In this document: piece by piece, positions 32,516 through 41,788 of the stretch
How the letters are laid out: the number at the start of each line of letters is the position of its first letter
Position numbering within the stretch: position 1 is the first letter of the stretch
Assembly: GCA_037039685.1 (NCBI GenBank)
Contig: JAWNGF010000001.1
Coordinates: forward strand, 9,238,001 to 9,302,000
DNA length: 64,000 nt
Source of the DNA: Ceratobasidium sp. AG-K
Lineage: Eukaryota > Basidiomycota > Agaricomycetes > Cantharellales > Ceratobasidiaceae
Direction of reading: 5' to 3'
The notes under the pieces: model-generated
Database searches by the model: none
What the model was told of the DNA's origin: nothing
Seen by the model: the letters and a program-made list of their open reading frames with translations, nothing else
Translations under genes and position numbers: made by a program

Positions 32516-34165
32516 TAATACTCGCTTGTTGGCGGTCTCTGTCCCCAATCGACATTCTAGATGCGAATAGATAAAGTAACCATGTTGAGTACTATACACG
32601 AAAATCTCAAGCTTGAAACATATATATATATAGACAACCTAGCCGCTTCAACTTTGCTCCCTCGCACAGGATGTCGATGGCCAATTCTCTATTTTGAATG
32701 TGCCCGTTATGAGCTGATTCTGAGGGAAATAGTGCAAATAGAAGTTACGGCAAATGTATCCAGCACAGGCGCGTTATTTGGACATAATATCATAGATTTA
32801 TTATTATTTGTATGGATACCTAAATAGAATTGCACTGTCCGAATATAGTGTCGTACCTGCTCCACGCCGCGCTCGAGCCGAAGGATAGTTTTATAGCTCG
32901 GGCAATACCAGTCCAGAATGTCTCACTTCTGTTCAATCGCCACCGTCTCCTCCCTTTCTCGCCGTCGCTCGCGACTACACCGCAAGCATCAGAAGTTAGC
33001 AGCAATGAAAAGGCTCTATCATTTAATCGGGCTCTATTCGAACTGTGTCGACACTCGTCAACACATATCGCATGTCTCCTGCCAACACGAATGGACTCGC
33101 TAATCGACTATGTCATGTAGGAACCATGAACAGGCTCCTCTCTCCTTGAGCAACATCTAGAGTGAAGCAGAAGTGGCGCAGCATTTTGGAAAACACTACG
33201 CGGTACGTCGACCTCCAGTCGCTTAACGTCTTTGCGCCTTACGTGTAGGTCCGCAAAGTCGATGACGAGTGACAAGTCCCGACTTGCTTGCCGTTCATAT
33301 TCGCATCACAATCAAATATCACAAACCATGGTCATTCGACATGCACCCGGGGACTCGTTGAGGGAATGTGAGTATGCTGCGCCGGCCGTGTTGACTAGGA
33401 CCTAACCGTTGAGTAGAATCTCTGACCGCCCAGACGGATGATAAACATATAGTGTTCCCGATCAGCAAAAGTGGAGAACTAATTCAGTCTAAAGCGACCC
33501 GAGATTAGCTGACCCATGGCAAACTTAACTAATAAGGGACCTACTCAATTGTGGCGTTGCTTCTATTAGCCCTTTTTGTCATGCCCCTGCTAATCTTGGG
33601 CGGATTAGCACGGATTAGCCTGCCGCCTTTTTCTGATGCCACAAAAAATGCGAAAAGGGCTGGTCGTTTGGCGCTGTGCAAAGATCGAAACCGCACGATG
33701 AATGTGTTCCAATGTTGGTTAATGATAAGACACTGGTATAATCAGGGGAGGGAGTAAACGGGTCTGTCCTGAAGAAATCGTTGACGTGCGAAACAAGAAA
33801 GCTGTTCGAGTGCGCGATTTGTCAGACAAAAAATGGTTCATGATGATGCATGTATGCGTTGATTGTAAAGAGCGATACGTTGCGGCACTTGTACGAGGCC
33901 ATTGAAACTCTGCACGTAGGATGAAGTATCTGAGGACGGTTGATTGTTGTGTGAGCGTGTTTACCTCGATGGTTGATGGGGTTTCAGGAACACTGATCGA
34001 CGCTGGCATGGAAGCGGCTGGGCCATGAGTCCTACGTCATTTCACACTAAAAGCTTGGGTTTGCGCTAATCAAACAAACTCGCGGAACACATATTGTATT
34101 ATTGCAAGGAACGGAAAGTAAGAAGCCAATACAGGAACAGGGAGAAAAAAAAAGAGACGGACTAG
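32516..34165. other. Intergenic, mostly empty
   Basis: Contains one weak candidate small gene (33328-33508) and otherwise nothing I recognise on either strand. Confidence 0.4.
33328..33508 (+). CDS. Possible short two-exon gene, 44 codons
   Basis: ATG in a good context (caaaccATGG), then 13 codons, donor GTGAGT, a CTAAC branch-like sequence and an acceptor at GAG or TAG about 46-49 nt later. Only the GAG acceptor keeps the frame open, ending at TAG 33506-33508. No domain recognised. Could be a remnant of a larger gene or chance. Confidence 0.22.
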
Positions 34166-35858
34166 CTAGCATGAGGCAGATGACAGAGACCAACAACCGT
34201 GCCACCGACCGCCCAGCAGTGTGGAGGATTCGATCCGAGTCGTGCAGTCAGTGTTGATCGCGACGGGGGTTGATGGAGTGAGCAAGCCGAACCTGGCGCG
34301 CAGGTCGGACAGCACCCAGAACAACCGCTGCAACTGCGAGTTGGTCAGCCACCCGTTGTCGTCGATAAACCAGTCCTCGAGCGACTGCCACTAGATCCCA
34401 GACCCGCACCGTTCCATCAGCCGAAATGATGCGCGTGCTATCATCAGAGAACGCGACGAAGTCAACTGAACCAGTGTGACCCTTGAGTGGACCGGCCACC
34501 GTTGAGCCGCTCTCCACGTCCTACACCCGCACCGTTTGATCCCAAGAGTCAGAGACGACACGCGTTCCATCGGGCGAGAAGGCGACGGCAGTGACAGAGC
34601 CAGTATGACCAGTGAACGGAGCATGCAGCACCGCACCGTCACCCGCGTCCGACACCAGGATCGTCTTGTTCAACGAGCCAGACACGACTTGCATCCCATC
34701 GGGTGAAAGCGCCACACAGTGGACAATGTCGGTGTGGGCGCCGGACGTACAGAGTGGAATGCCGTCGCCGGCATTCCACATTCGGACAGTGTGATCGTAC
34801 GAGCCAGCGATAATGAGGGCGCCGTCTGGGGAGTATGCGATTGGCGCAACTATGCTGTTGTGGCCTTCGAGTGGCTCAGCGACTGATTGCCCCGTGTGCG
34901 AGTTCCACAGTCGGATGGTGTTGTCGGCGGAACCGGATGCAATTCGGCTGCCATCGGGTGAAAACGCAACCGAACAGACCGAACCGACGAGTACATCGCC
35001 GGTGGATGCGTCCCATGTGCGCAGGGTGTACTTATAACTACGAGAGCCAGACACGATGCGTGCTCCGTCGGGCGAGAATTCCACCGAGTAGACTGCGTCA
35101 GTGTAACCTCTGAATGGACCAGCGACAAGTGCGCCGTTGTGCATGTTCCACACGCAGATCGACCGGTCGACCGAGCCGGATGCAGCGCGGGTGCCGTCGG
35201 GTGGCAGCGCAACACAGCGGATGCCGCTGGTGTTGTCTTGTGGCGCGCGTCCCATACGCGGATCGTGCCGTCGTCAGAACCGGATAAGATGCGAGTGCCG
35301 TCTGTTGTGAATAGTGCCGAGCTGATAAGACGGTCGTGCCCCTCGAACGGGCCAGCCCCCAACATACCGCGTATCCCATACGCGAACTGTGTGATCCCAC
35401 GAGCTGGATACAACTTGAGTGCTGTTGGATGAGAATGAAACGCACGAGACACGATCGGCATGACCCTCAAACGGACCAGCCAGCAACGTGCCGTTCGACG
35501 AGTCCCATACTCGAACTGTACAATCAGATGAGCCAGACACCAGACGACGCCCGTCGCTTGAATATGCAATGGAGCGCACACCCCTGGTATGCCCTTCAAA
35601 TTGGCTCTGCACCGTAACGCTACCTGTGGTCCGGGGGTCCTGTACTAGGGACGATATATCGCACAGATGTGGCGGCGAAAATAAACAAGCCGCCAGATCG
35701 AGTGGCAAGCTGGTCAAGTTCGAAATGTGTGATCTGGATGGATGATAGCGCCTCGGCGAGATAGCGTCTGATGTCTGCTCGTACGATCGACTCTTCGATG
35801 TCGTGTAAATTTCGTCAAAGGATAGATGCCGTGGTACCGCTTCTACACCAGTTGACAC
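34166..35858 (-). pseudogene. Decayed WD40 gene, NACHT region missing
   Basis: WD40 units (SPDG...SGS...WD pattern) can be read from 35680 down to about 34400, but only by changing frame. Shifts lie near 35365 and 35250 and near 34385. A TAG at 34521-34523 replaces the expected Trp codon of a WD pair (VRV*DVE). One blade is shortened in frame (after STGDVLVG). The C-terminal tail common to this family is still recognisable (NGWLTNSQ..RLFWVL), ending at TAG 34166-34168. No P-loop or NACHT is present upstream. It is a relic of a third NACHT-WD40-type gene, independent in sequence from NLR-A and NLR-B. Confidence 0.85.
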
Positions 35859-36827
35859 CTTGGTTGACGCTTCCCGTGCTGAAATGGGCTACAACTTGAC
35901 AGCCCTCGCGTCCCTGCGCATCCCAATGCCTCATTTCTCGTTTATATACCACTCGTGTTAGTGCATCCCAATTGCTTATTCACACTTGGTCCAGGCGGCG
36001 CTCTTGCGTGTGTGTGTGCTCCCACTTTCGTTTTCTCCTCTCTTATCCTGCTTGGATCGAGTATACATGTGGCTCGGTACGTTTTTTCCGTTATTTATAG
36101 CCCAAGGCCCAAAGAGTCTCAAATGCGTGGCGCATACATACTCTGAATTCAGCTTTATTCGTTTATCGGAGTGGGTGACGGAAGCCAGTGAATGTGGGAG
36201 TGTTTGGTATCATTGGTGCAGGGCCACCGGACTAAAGCTGGGGAGAGTATCACGGGGCACGAGTGTGCTATGTAAGAACCAAAGTCGGCAAAAGTACTGT
36301 AGGGCTCGAAGGGATGTAGAATTATTATTACCACCCGATCTATAGACTTATCGACATTACTTTTCTTTCGCGAGCTTAGTTTTGTGGCTGCACGGTGAGC
36401 CACCTGATCGGTCATGGCTGTGATGGCGCACGGTCATGCGCTGATATAAGCTATCAGGCTTCTTGAGCGCTACAGCTACGCACTAATAAACCAGGATCGC
36501 CACGATCAGTTCGATCAGCTCCTTCTCACAGCATAATCTGCAGTCGAATTAAGTAGGTTGCATGGACTCATTTCATTCGCCTCAAGGAGACGGAGCTGTG
36601 GACCCAGATAAGCCGCAACGGTAAGCCCTAAAGGTCTCATTGAAGTAGTCCGGGAGTAGAAAACCAATGCCCAATTGTGTAGAGAGAGGTCAGGCCCGTC
36701 CACGCCCACTGATTCGGGCGTAGAAGCATCTACGCCAAAGGCAGGTCAGGATATTCCTTGCCTCTGTTCACTGAGCCTCACCTAAGCATTCGGTATGTCT
36801 ACAGGAACCTCAAATACAAGGTTTGTG
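35859..36827. other. Intergenic left of the copia element
   Basis: No gene recognised. The bases just before the element (about 36795-36825) contain ATG TCT ACA ... AAG|GTTTGT, which could be a first exon and donor of TPR-CHAT 2, but this is weak. Confidence 0.35.
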
Positions 36828-36832
36828 AAATT

Positions 36833-37103
36833 TGTTGAATATTCAGTCTTATACGTGTATATATGCGTATCACGTGATTGTGTTCCACATGGACACGCGC
36901 TTCGGTAAAAATTTTGTCCTCAGTTCTCTACTCTCAAGTAGTACGAGCTGAGGTATAGTTTAGATTTTATCTTTTATATTCATTTGCTTATATTACCTGT
37001 AGTTACATTGATATCCAGGTATATATATGCGCAGTTCTCTACTCTCAAGTAGTACGAGCTGAGTTACATTGATATCCAGCCCGACACTGCGCTTATCTCA
37101 AAA
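36833..37103 (+). repeat. Copia 5' LTR
   Basis: Starts TGTTGAATATT and ends ATCTCAAAA, not the usual CA. Contains a CACGTG palindrome (E-box-like) near 36873-36878, and a 32-bp block present twice (36921-36952 and 37032-37063) that can fold as a hairpin with CTCAG/CTGAG and CTACT/AGTAG stems. Gttacattgatatccag is also present twice (37002-37018 and 37063-37079). Confidence 0.93.
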
Positions 37104-37123
37104 GGTTATGAGCCCTGGTAGCG
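37104..37123 (+). other. Copia primer-binding site, half-tRNA iMet type
   Basis: GGTTATGAGCCC directly follows the LTR with no spacer. It is complementary to the anticodon arm of initiator tRNA-Met (gggctCATaacc), not to a tRNA 3' end. Priming from a cleaved half-tRNA is known for Drosophila copia and yeast Ty5. Confidence 0.75.
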
Positions 37124-40100
37124 TCAAAAGTGAAGAACCAGAGAACCCAGAAAACGCTGTAAACGTTACTACTACTACAATGGCATCGACCGACGCTTAC
37201 CTTAGCAAGAAAACCTACGAGATCCCACTCCTGAAGGACGACGGATCCAACTATAGCTCATGGAAGTTCCGCCAAACGACGGTCCTGCGAATTCGGGGAC
37301 TGCTCAAGATCGCGTATGGCACAGAAACGCCGCCTGAACCGCTCACCGAGACCGAGAAAAAGGACTCTGCCAAAGTATCAGCCAATAAAATCGAAATTGA
37401 ACAATGGCAGAAGCGAGACGACGACGCATTCGCTCAGATTACCCTGAATATGGAAGACGGAGCGATGGCCGACGTGATCGAGACGACATCGGCGCACGAA
37501 GCATGGACGAAAGTTGTCGAACGCTGGGAAGGAAAAGGAATGCAATCGCTATCCTTTTACTATCAGCAATTCATGAGTGCAAAAATCGAGGAGGAAGAAG
37601 ACTTATCTGCCGGGTTTAACAACATCCGATCGATCGCCTCCAAGATGAAGACACTCGGAGAAGCGGTGACCGACCTTATGCTCGCGCAAGTCTTCATGAA
37701 TGCGCTCCCCCCGTCCTATGCGATCGTCAGCACGGTCATCCAGACATCCACTCAGACCGGCCTCATCACGCCCGACATGGTTGTCAAAGCGGCATTAGCT
37801 GAAGAAGAACGACGGAAGACAGGAGGCGGACTCACAGCGATGTTTGCTCAAGCCCCAAAGCCAAAATCCAAGAAACCGAGCGACCTGAAAGGGAAGAAAA
37901 AGGCCAAAGGCCCCCTATGCGACAACTGCGCCAAGCCCGGGCACACCAAGAAGGAATGCTGGGCGAGAGGAGGCGGAGCCGAAGGGACCGGACCACACCA
38001 AAAGCGACGAGCCGCTAAGTCAACTGAATCAAAAACGAGCGAATCAAGTAACGCACCTAAAACCGAATCGGCAAAAGTGGTCCTCACAGCCGAAGAACCC
38101 GATGATATGCCATCGATATATGCGATGCCGGCCGTGGACAATCAGTCAGCTAGAGACACGTGGCTGCTCGATTCGGGAGCGTCAAAACACATGACCCGAA
38201 ATCGAGAATGGTTTTCGACTTACCGACCTCTGGTACCACCAATCGCCGTTCGAGTGGGCGACGGGAATATGATAAATGCGACCGGAATCGGCCGTGTCCA
38301 GCTTACGCTACGCAACGGAACCCGTAAGGAGACCGACATGTCGATCGACAGTGTATTGCACGTACCGGGACTTCATGCCAGTCTGATGTCCGTCAAACAA
38401 CTCGCCAAACGTGGCACTTTTGTTCTTTTTGGCAAAAGTGAGGCAAGACTCCTGGCGAACGATGGCCGTGGACCCGAGATCGGCTACGCACGCGAGTTAG
38501 GCGTCGAACTTTACCGACTAAATGCGCGCGTTAAACACGCAGAACCGACCGCCCATGTTGCCATTGTCGAATCGGAGAACCTGAACGATGAGGATGACCT
38601 AGAAGCGAGCGAATTCATCGCATATACGGCCAGTCACATCGCCCGAGCCGATCTACATACCTGGCATCGTCGCCTAGGACACATAAACTACAAGTATGTC
38701 CTAGATATGGTCAGAAAGGGCGTCGTACGAGGGATGGACATCGTAGGCAGTCGCTTACCGCCGCAATCACAATGCGAGCCGTGCCTCAAAGGCAAGCAAA
38801 CCCGCGCCCCATTTCCAACGTCGACAAATCGAGCGTCCGATGTACTCGAGTTACTCCATAGCGATCTACACGGGCCCGCCGCCGTTCAAGCCATTCAAGG
38901 TTATCAGTACTTCGCTGTCACGATCGACGACAAGTCCCGCAAGATATTCGTTCACTTACTTAAGCATAAAAACGACTACGCGAATCACTTCAAGGAGTTG
39001 AAACCGTCAATCGAGAATCTGACGGGCAAGCGGATCAAGCACTTACGAACGGACGGCGGAGGCGAATATGCATCAAACGCTTTCGAAGCATGGCTGAAAT
39101 CGCACGGAATCGAGCACCAGAAGACCGAGGCGGATTCTTCAGCGAGCAATGGCGTAGCAGAGCGAGCGATTCGTACGTTAAACGATAGTCAACGAGCGAT
39201 GCGAGCGGATGCAGACTTACCCGACAAATATTGGGGACTCGCAATCATTCACGCCGCATACATCTGGAATGTAACGCCGAAACGATCGCTTGACGGTAAA
39301 ACCCCGGACGAAATTTTCACGGGCAAGCTACCCGACGTCTCCCGACTCCGCACCTTTGGCTGCAAGGCATGGGCTCGAGTACCCAATGATCAACGTACCA
39401 AGCTACAGGCAAGATCGATCGAGTGTACTTACCTCGGATTCGCCCCAAATCGAAAGGCGCATATTCTCATTCAGCGCTCGATCGGTCGCGTAATCACCTC
39501 ACGTGACGTCGTATTCGATGAGGGAGGCGAGACGCGACAACGCGTGATAATTGAAGATTTCGAGGACGAGTTCCCAGAACAAGTGGGCGATCAGGAGCAC
39601 CAGGAGCCAACGCCTGAAATCATCATCGAGCCAGAGCCAGTAAGCCGACAAGAATCTGATGCCGAGCCGACGAGCAATTCCCCCATCGAGCCAGAGCCGC
39701 CAGCGAAACAGCCTGAGCCTCCACGTCGATCAGGTCGAGCTACTAGACCGCCACTACGATACGGAGCTGAAGTGGGCGCGCAGAACGAGACTGCCACGCG
39801 AACCGATAAGCCGACGACCGAGAGCGCCCTAAATGCGCTAATTGAACATCCCCCCGACACCTATGCCGAAGCTATGGCACGACCAGACGCCAATCTATGG
39901 CTCGAAGCTATGATCGAAGAAATCAAATCGATTACCGAGCATAAAGTTTGGAAACCGGCTGATAGACCGACTCACAAAAGGGTCATCAAATGTCGCTGGG
40001 TGTACGCATATAAGCGCGACGTCGATGGCGAAATCCTCAAATACAAAGCCCGACTCGTCGCCAAGGGTTTCCTTCAAGCTCCAGGTGTCGATTATGTTGA

Positions 40101-41376
40101 GATCTCGTCGCCAGTGGCCGCATCGGACGCATATAGGGTGCTTTTCAGCATCGTCGCGAGCGAAGACCTCGAGCTCCTTCAGCTCGACATCAAAACGGCG
40201 TTCCTACACGGCGTCGTCGAGGAAGAGCTCTACATGGAGCAACCCGAGGGATTTGCCGAAGGCGATCACGTCTGGCAACTCGTTAAAGCGTTATACGGTC
40301 TGAAACAAGCCGCTCGAGCATTCTACCTTCGACTTAAGGAGGTTCTCGAAGCGATCGGATTCACGAGAACCGAAAGCGACCACGCCGTATTCATTCAGCG
40401 GGATGGCGATAATTTAGCGATAATTTTAGCTCATGTGGACGACATGCTCCTAGCCGGCAAACCTCTCTCGTTTCTAGAGGAAATCAAGTCGAAAATGCGC
40501 GAATCGTTCGACATTGTCGATCTAGGCGAGGCACGCATGTTCGTCGGAGTTGAAATCGAGCGCAATCGCGCTGCTGGCACGCTCAAAATTTGTCAAAAAC
40601 GGTACATTAGCGACATATTAGCTCGATTCAGCATGACCGAGTCCAAGCCATGGGATACACCAATGGCAGAGTCACCAAATCTACCCAAACTCGACGCTCC
40701 TACTGTCGATCGGACGCTCTATCAACGTGGAGTCGGATCGCTCATGTATGCGATGATTTCAACTCGTCCCGACATCGCTTTCGCGACCGGATTGCTTGCC
40801 CAACACGCCGCTAATCCTGGCGACGAGCATTGGTCAGCATTCAAACGAGTTCTACGGTACCTACAAGGCACAAAAGCACTCGGGATCGTATTCGAACGAT
40901 CGAAATCGTCAAAGCCGATCGGATATGTCGACTCAGACTACGCTGGCGATCCTAATACGAGTCGATCGACTACCGGTTGGATCTTCCAACGAGCCGGAGG
41001 AAGCGTCGCTTGGTCATCCCGAAAACAACCAACGATTTCATTGTCAAGTACCGAGGCTGAATATGTCGCCGCTGCGAGTGCCACCCGCCAATTGATTTGG
41101 CTTCGTCAATTTCTTGAAGAACTCGGATTTTTGTCGAAAGGTCCGACAACTTTGCTTACCGACAATCAATCGAGCATTGCATTGGCCAAGAATCCCGTTA
41201 ATCATCAAAATACAAAACATATTCGAGTAAAACATCATTTTATTCGAGAGGTGATCGCACTTCACGAAGTCGACCTTCAATTTATTCCGACCGAACAACA
41301 GGTCGCCGATGCGCTTACTAAACCACTTGGTCGCATCAAATTCCCTGGTTTCGTTACTGGGATGGGAATGTTTTAA
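37108..41376 (+). CDS. Copia Gag-Pol polyprotein
   Basis: 1,422 codons from the first ATG (37108), single frame, no frameshift needed. Gag (UBN2/copia-type) comes first, with a CCHC knuckle CDNCAKPGHTKKEC near residue 275. Protease motif WLLDSGASKHMT follows near 355. GAG-pre-integrase HTWHRRLGH and integrase core motifs come next (LLHSDLHGP; RTDGGGEY; SNGVAERAIRTLN), then an acidic/Pro spacer. RT begins WVYAYKRDVDG and carries the catalytic HVDDM in place of the more usual YVDDM. RNase H has GYVDSDYAGD and SSTEAEYVA. The order (integrase before RT) defines Ty1/copia. The start codon lies inside the primer-binding site. Confidence 0.96.
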   Translation: MSPGSVKSEEPENPENAVNVTTTTMASTDAYLSKKTYEIPLLKDDGSNYSSWKFRQTTVLRIRGLLKIAYGTETPPEPLTETEKKDSAKVSANKIEIEQWQKRDDDAFAQITLNMEDGAMADVIETTSAHEAWTKVVERWEGKGMQSLSFYYQQFMSAKIEEEEDLSAGFNNIRSIASKMKTLGEAVTDLMLAQVFMNALPPSYAIVSTVIQTSTQTGLITPDMVVKAALAEEERRKTGGGLTAMFAQAPKPKSKKPSDLKGKKKAKGPLCDNCAKPGHTKKECWARGGGAEGTGPHQKRRAAKSTESKTSESSNAPKTESAKVVLTAEEPDDMPSIYAMPAVDNQSARDTWLLDSGASKHMTRNREWFSTYRPLVPPIAVRVGDGNMINATGIGRVQLTLRNGTRKETDMSIDSVLHVPGLHASLMSVKQLAKRGTFVLFGKSEARLLANDGRGPEIGYARELGVELYRLNARVKHAEPTAHVAIVESENLNDEDDLEASEFIAYTASHIARADLHTWHRRLGHINYKYVLDMVRKGVVRGMDIVGSRLPPQSQCEPCLKGKQTRAPFPTSTNRASDVLELLHSDLHGPAAVQAIQGYQYFAVTIDDKSRKIFVHLLKHKNDYANHFKELKPSIENLTGKRIKHLRTDGGGEYASNAFEAWLKSHGIEHQKTEADSSASNGVAERAIRTLNDSQRAMRADADLPDKYWGLAIIHAAYIWNVTPKRSLDGKTPDEIFTGKLPDVSRLRTFGCKAWARVPNDQRTKLQARSIECTYLGFAPNRKAHILIQRSIGRVITSRDVVFDEGGETRQRVIIEDFEDEFPEQVGDQEHQEPTPEIIIEPEPVSRQESDAEPTSNSPIEPEPPAKQPEPPRRSGRATRPPLRYGAEVGAQNETATRTDKPTTESALNALIEHPPDTYAEAMARPDANLWLEAMIEEIKSITEHKVWKPADRPTHKRVIKCRWVYAYKRDVDGEILKYKARLVAKGFLQAPGVDYVEISSPVAASDAYRVLFSIVASEDLELLQLDIKTAFLHGVVEEELYMEQPEGFAEGDHVWQLVKALYGLKQAARAFYLRLKEVLEAIGFTRTESDHAVFIQRDGDNLAIILAHVDDMLLAGKPLSFLEEIKSKMRESFDIVDLGEARMFVGVEIERNRAAGTLKICQKRYISDILARFSMTESKPWDTPMAESPNLPKLDAPTVDRTLYQRGVGSLMYAMISTRPDIAFATGLLAQHAANPGDEHWSAFKRVLRYLQGTKALGIVFERSKSSKPIGYVDSDYAGDPNTSRSTTGWIFQRAGGSVAWSSRKQPTISLSSTEAEYVAAASATRQLIWLRQFLEELGFLSKGPTTLLTDNQSSIALAKNPVNHQNTKHIRVKHHFIREVIALHEVDLQFIPTEQQVADALTKPLGRIKFPGFVTGMGMF

Positions 41377-41415
41377 ATCCTTTCATTTCATTTTTCGCAT
41401 AATCCTGAGTGGGCG

Positions 41416-41686
41416 TGTTGAATATTCAGTCTTATACGTGTATATATGCGTATCACGTGATTGTGTTCCACATGGACACGCGCTTCGGTAAAAATTTTGT
41501 CCTCAGTTCTCTACTCTCAAGTAGTACGAGCTGAGGTATAGTTTAGATTTTATCTTTTATATTCATTTGCTTATATTACCTGTAGTTACATTGATATCCA
41601 GGTATATATATGCGCAGTTCTCTACTCTCAAGTAGTACGAGCTGAGTTACATTGATATCCAGCCCGACACTGCGCTTATCTCAAAA
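41416..41686 (+). repeat. Copia 3' LTR
   Basis: 271 bp, identical to the 5' LTR as far as I can compare. Followed by the aaatt duplication. Confidence 0.95.
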
Positions 41687-41788
41687 AAATTCTAGCTTAA
41701 GATACATCCCAAACCAGTGAACGTATGTCACCCGAACTGACTGAGATTCCAAACGCCTAGTTCCGACAATAGCTACCCCCATGAATTG

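Larger units (their letters stand above)
36828..41691 (+). mobile_element. Complete Ty1/copia retrotransposon with target-site duplication
   Basis: The element spans 36833-41686 (4,854 bp) and is flanked by the 5-bp duplication aaatt at 36828-36832 and 41687-41691. LTRs of 271 bp (36833-37103 and 41416-41686) look identical on direct comparison. One uninterrupted gag-pol frame lies between them. Identical LTRs and an intact frame point to a very recent insertion, probably competent. The same family left the solo LTR at 15911. Confidence 0.96.

Noticed and set aside
33846..34030. Minus-strand frame that can be joined by a 36-nt intron
   Set aside because: Joins into a plausible-looking short peptide, but the intron would be too short and there is no start context or homology.
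37069..37107. Extending copia Gag-Pol upstream to 37069
   Set aside because: That start is TTG within the LTR. The first ATG is 37108, at the LTR/internal border.
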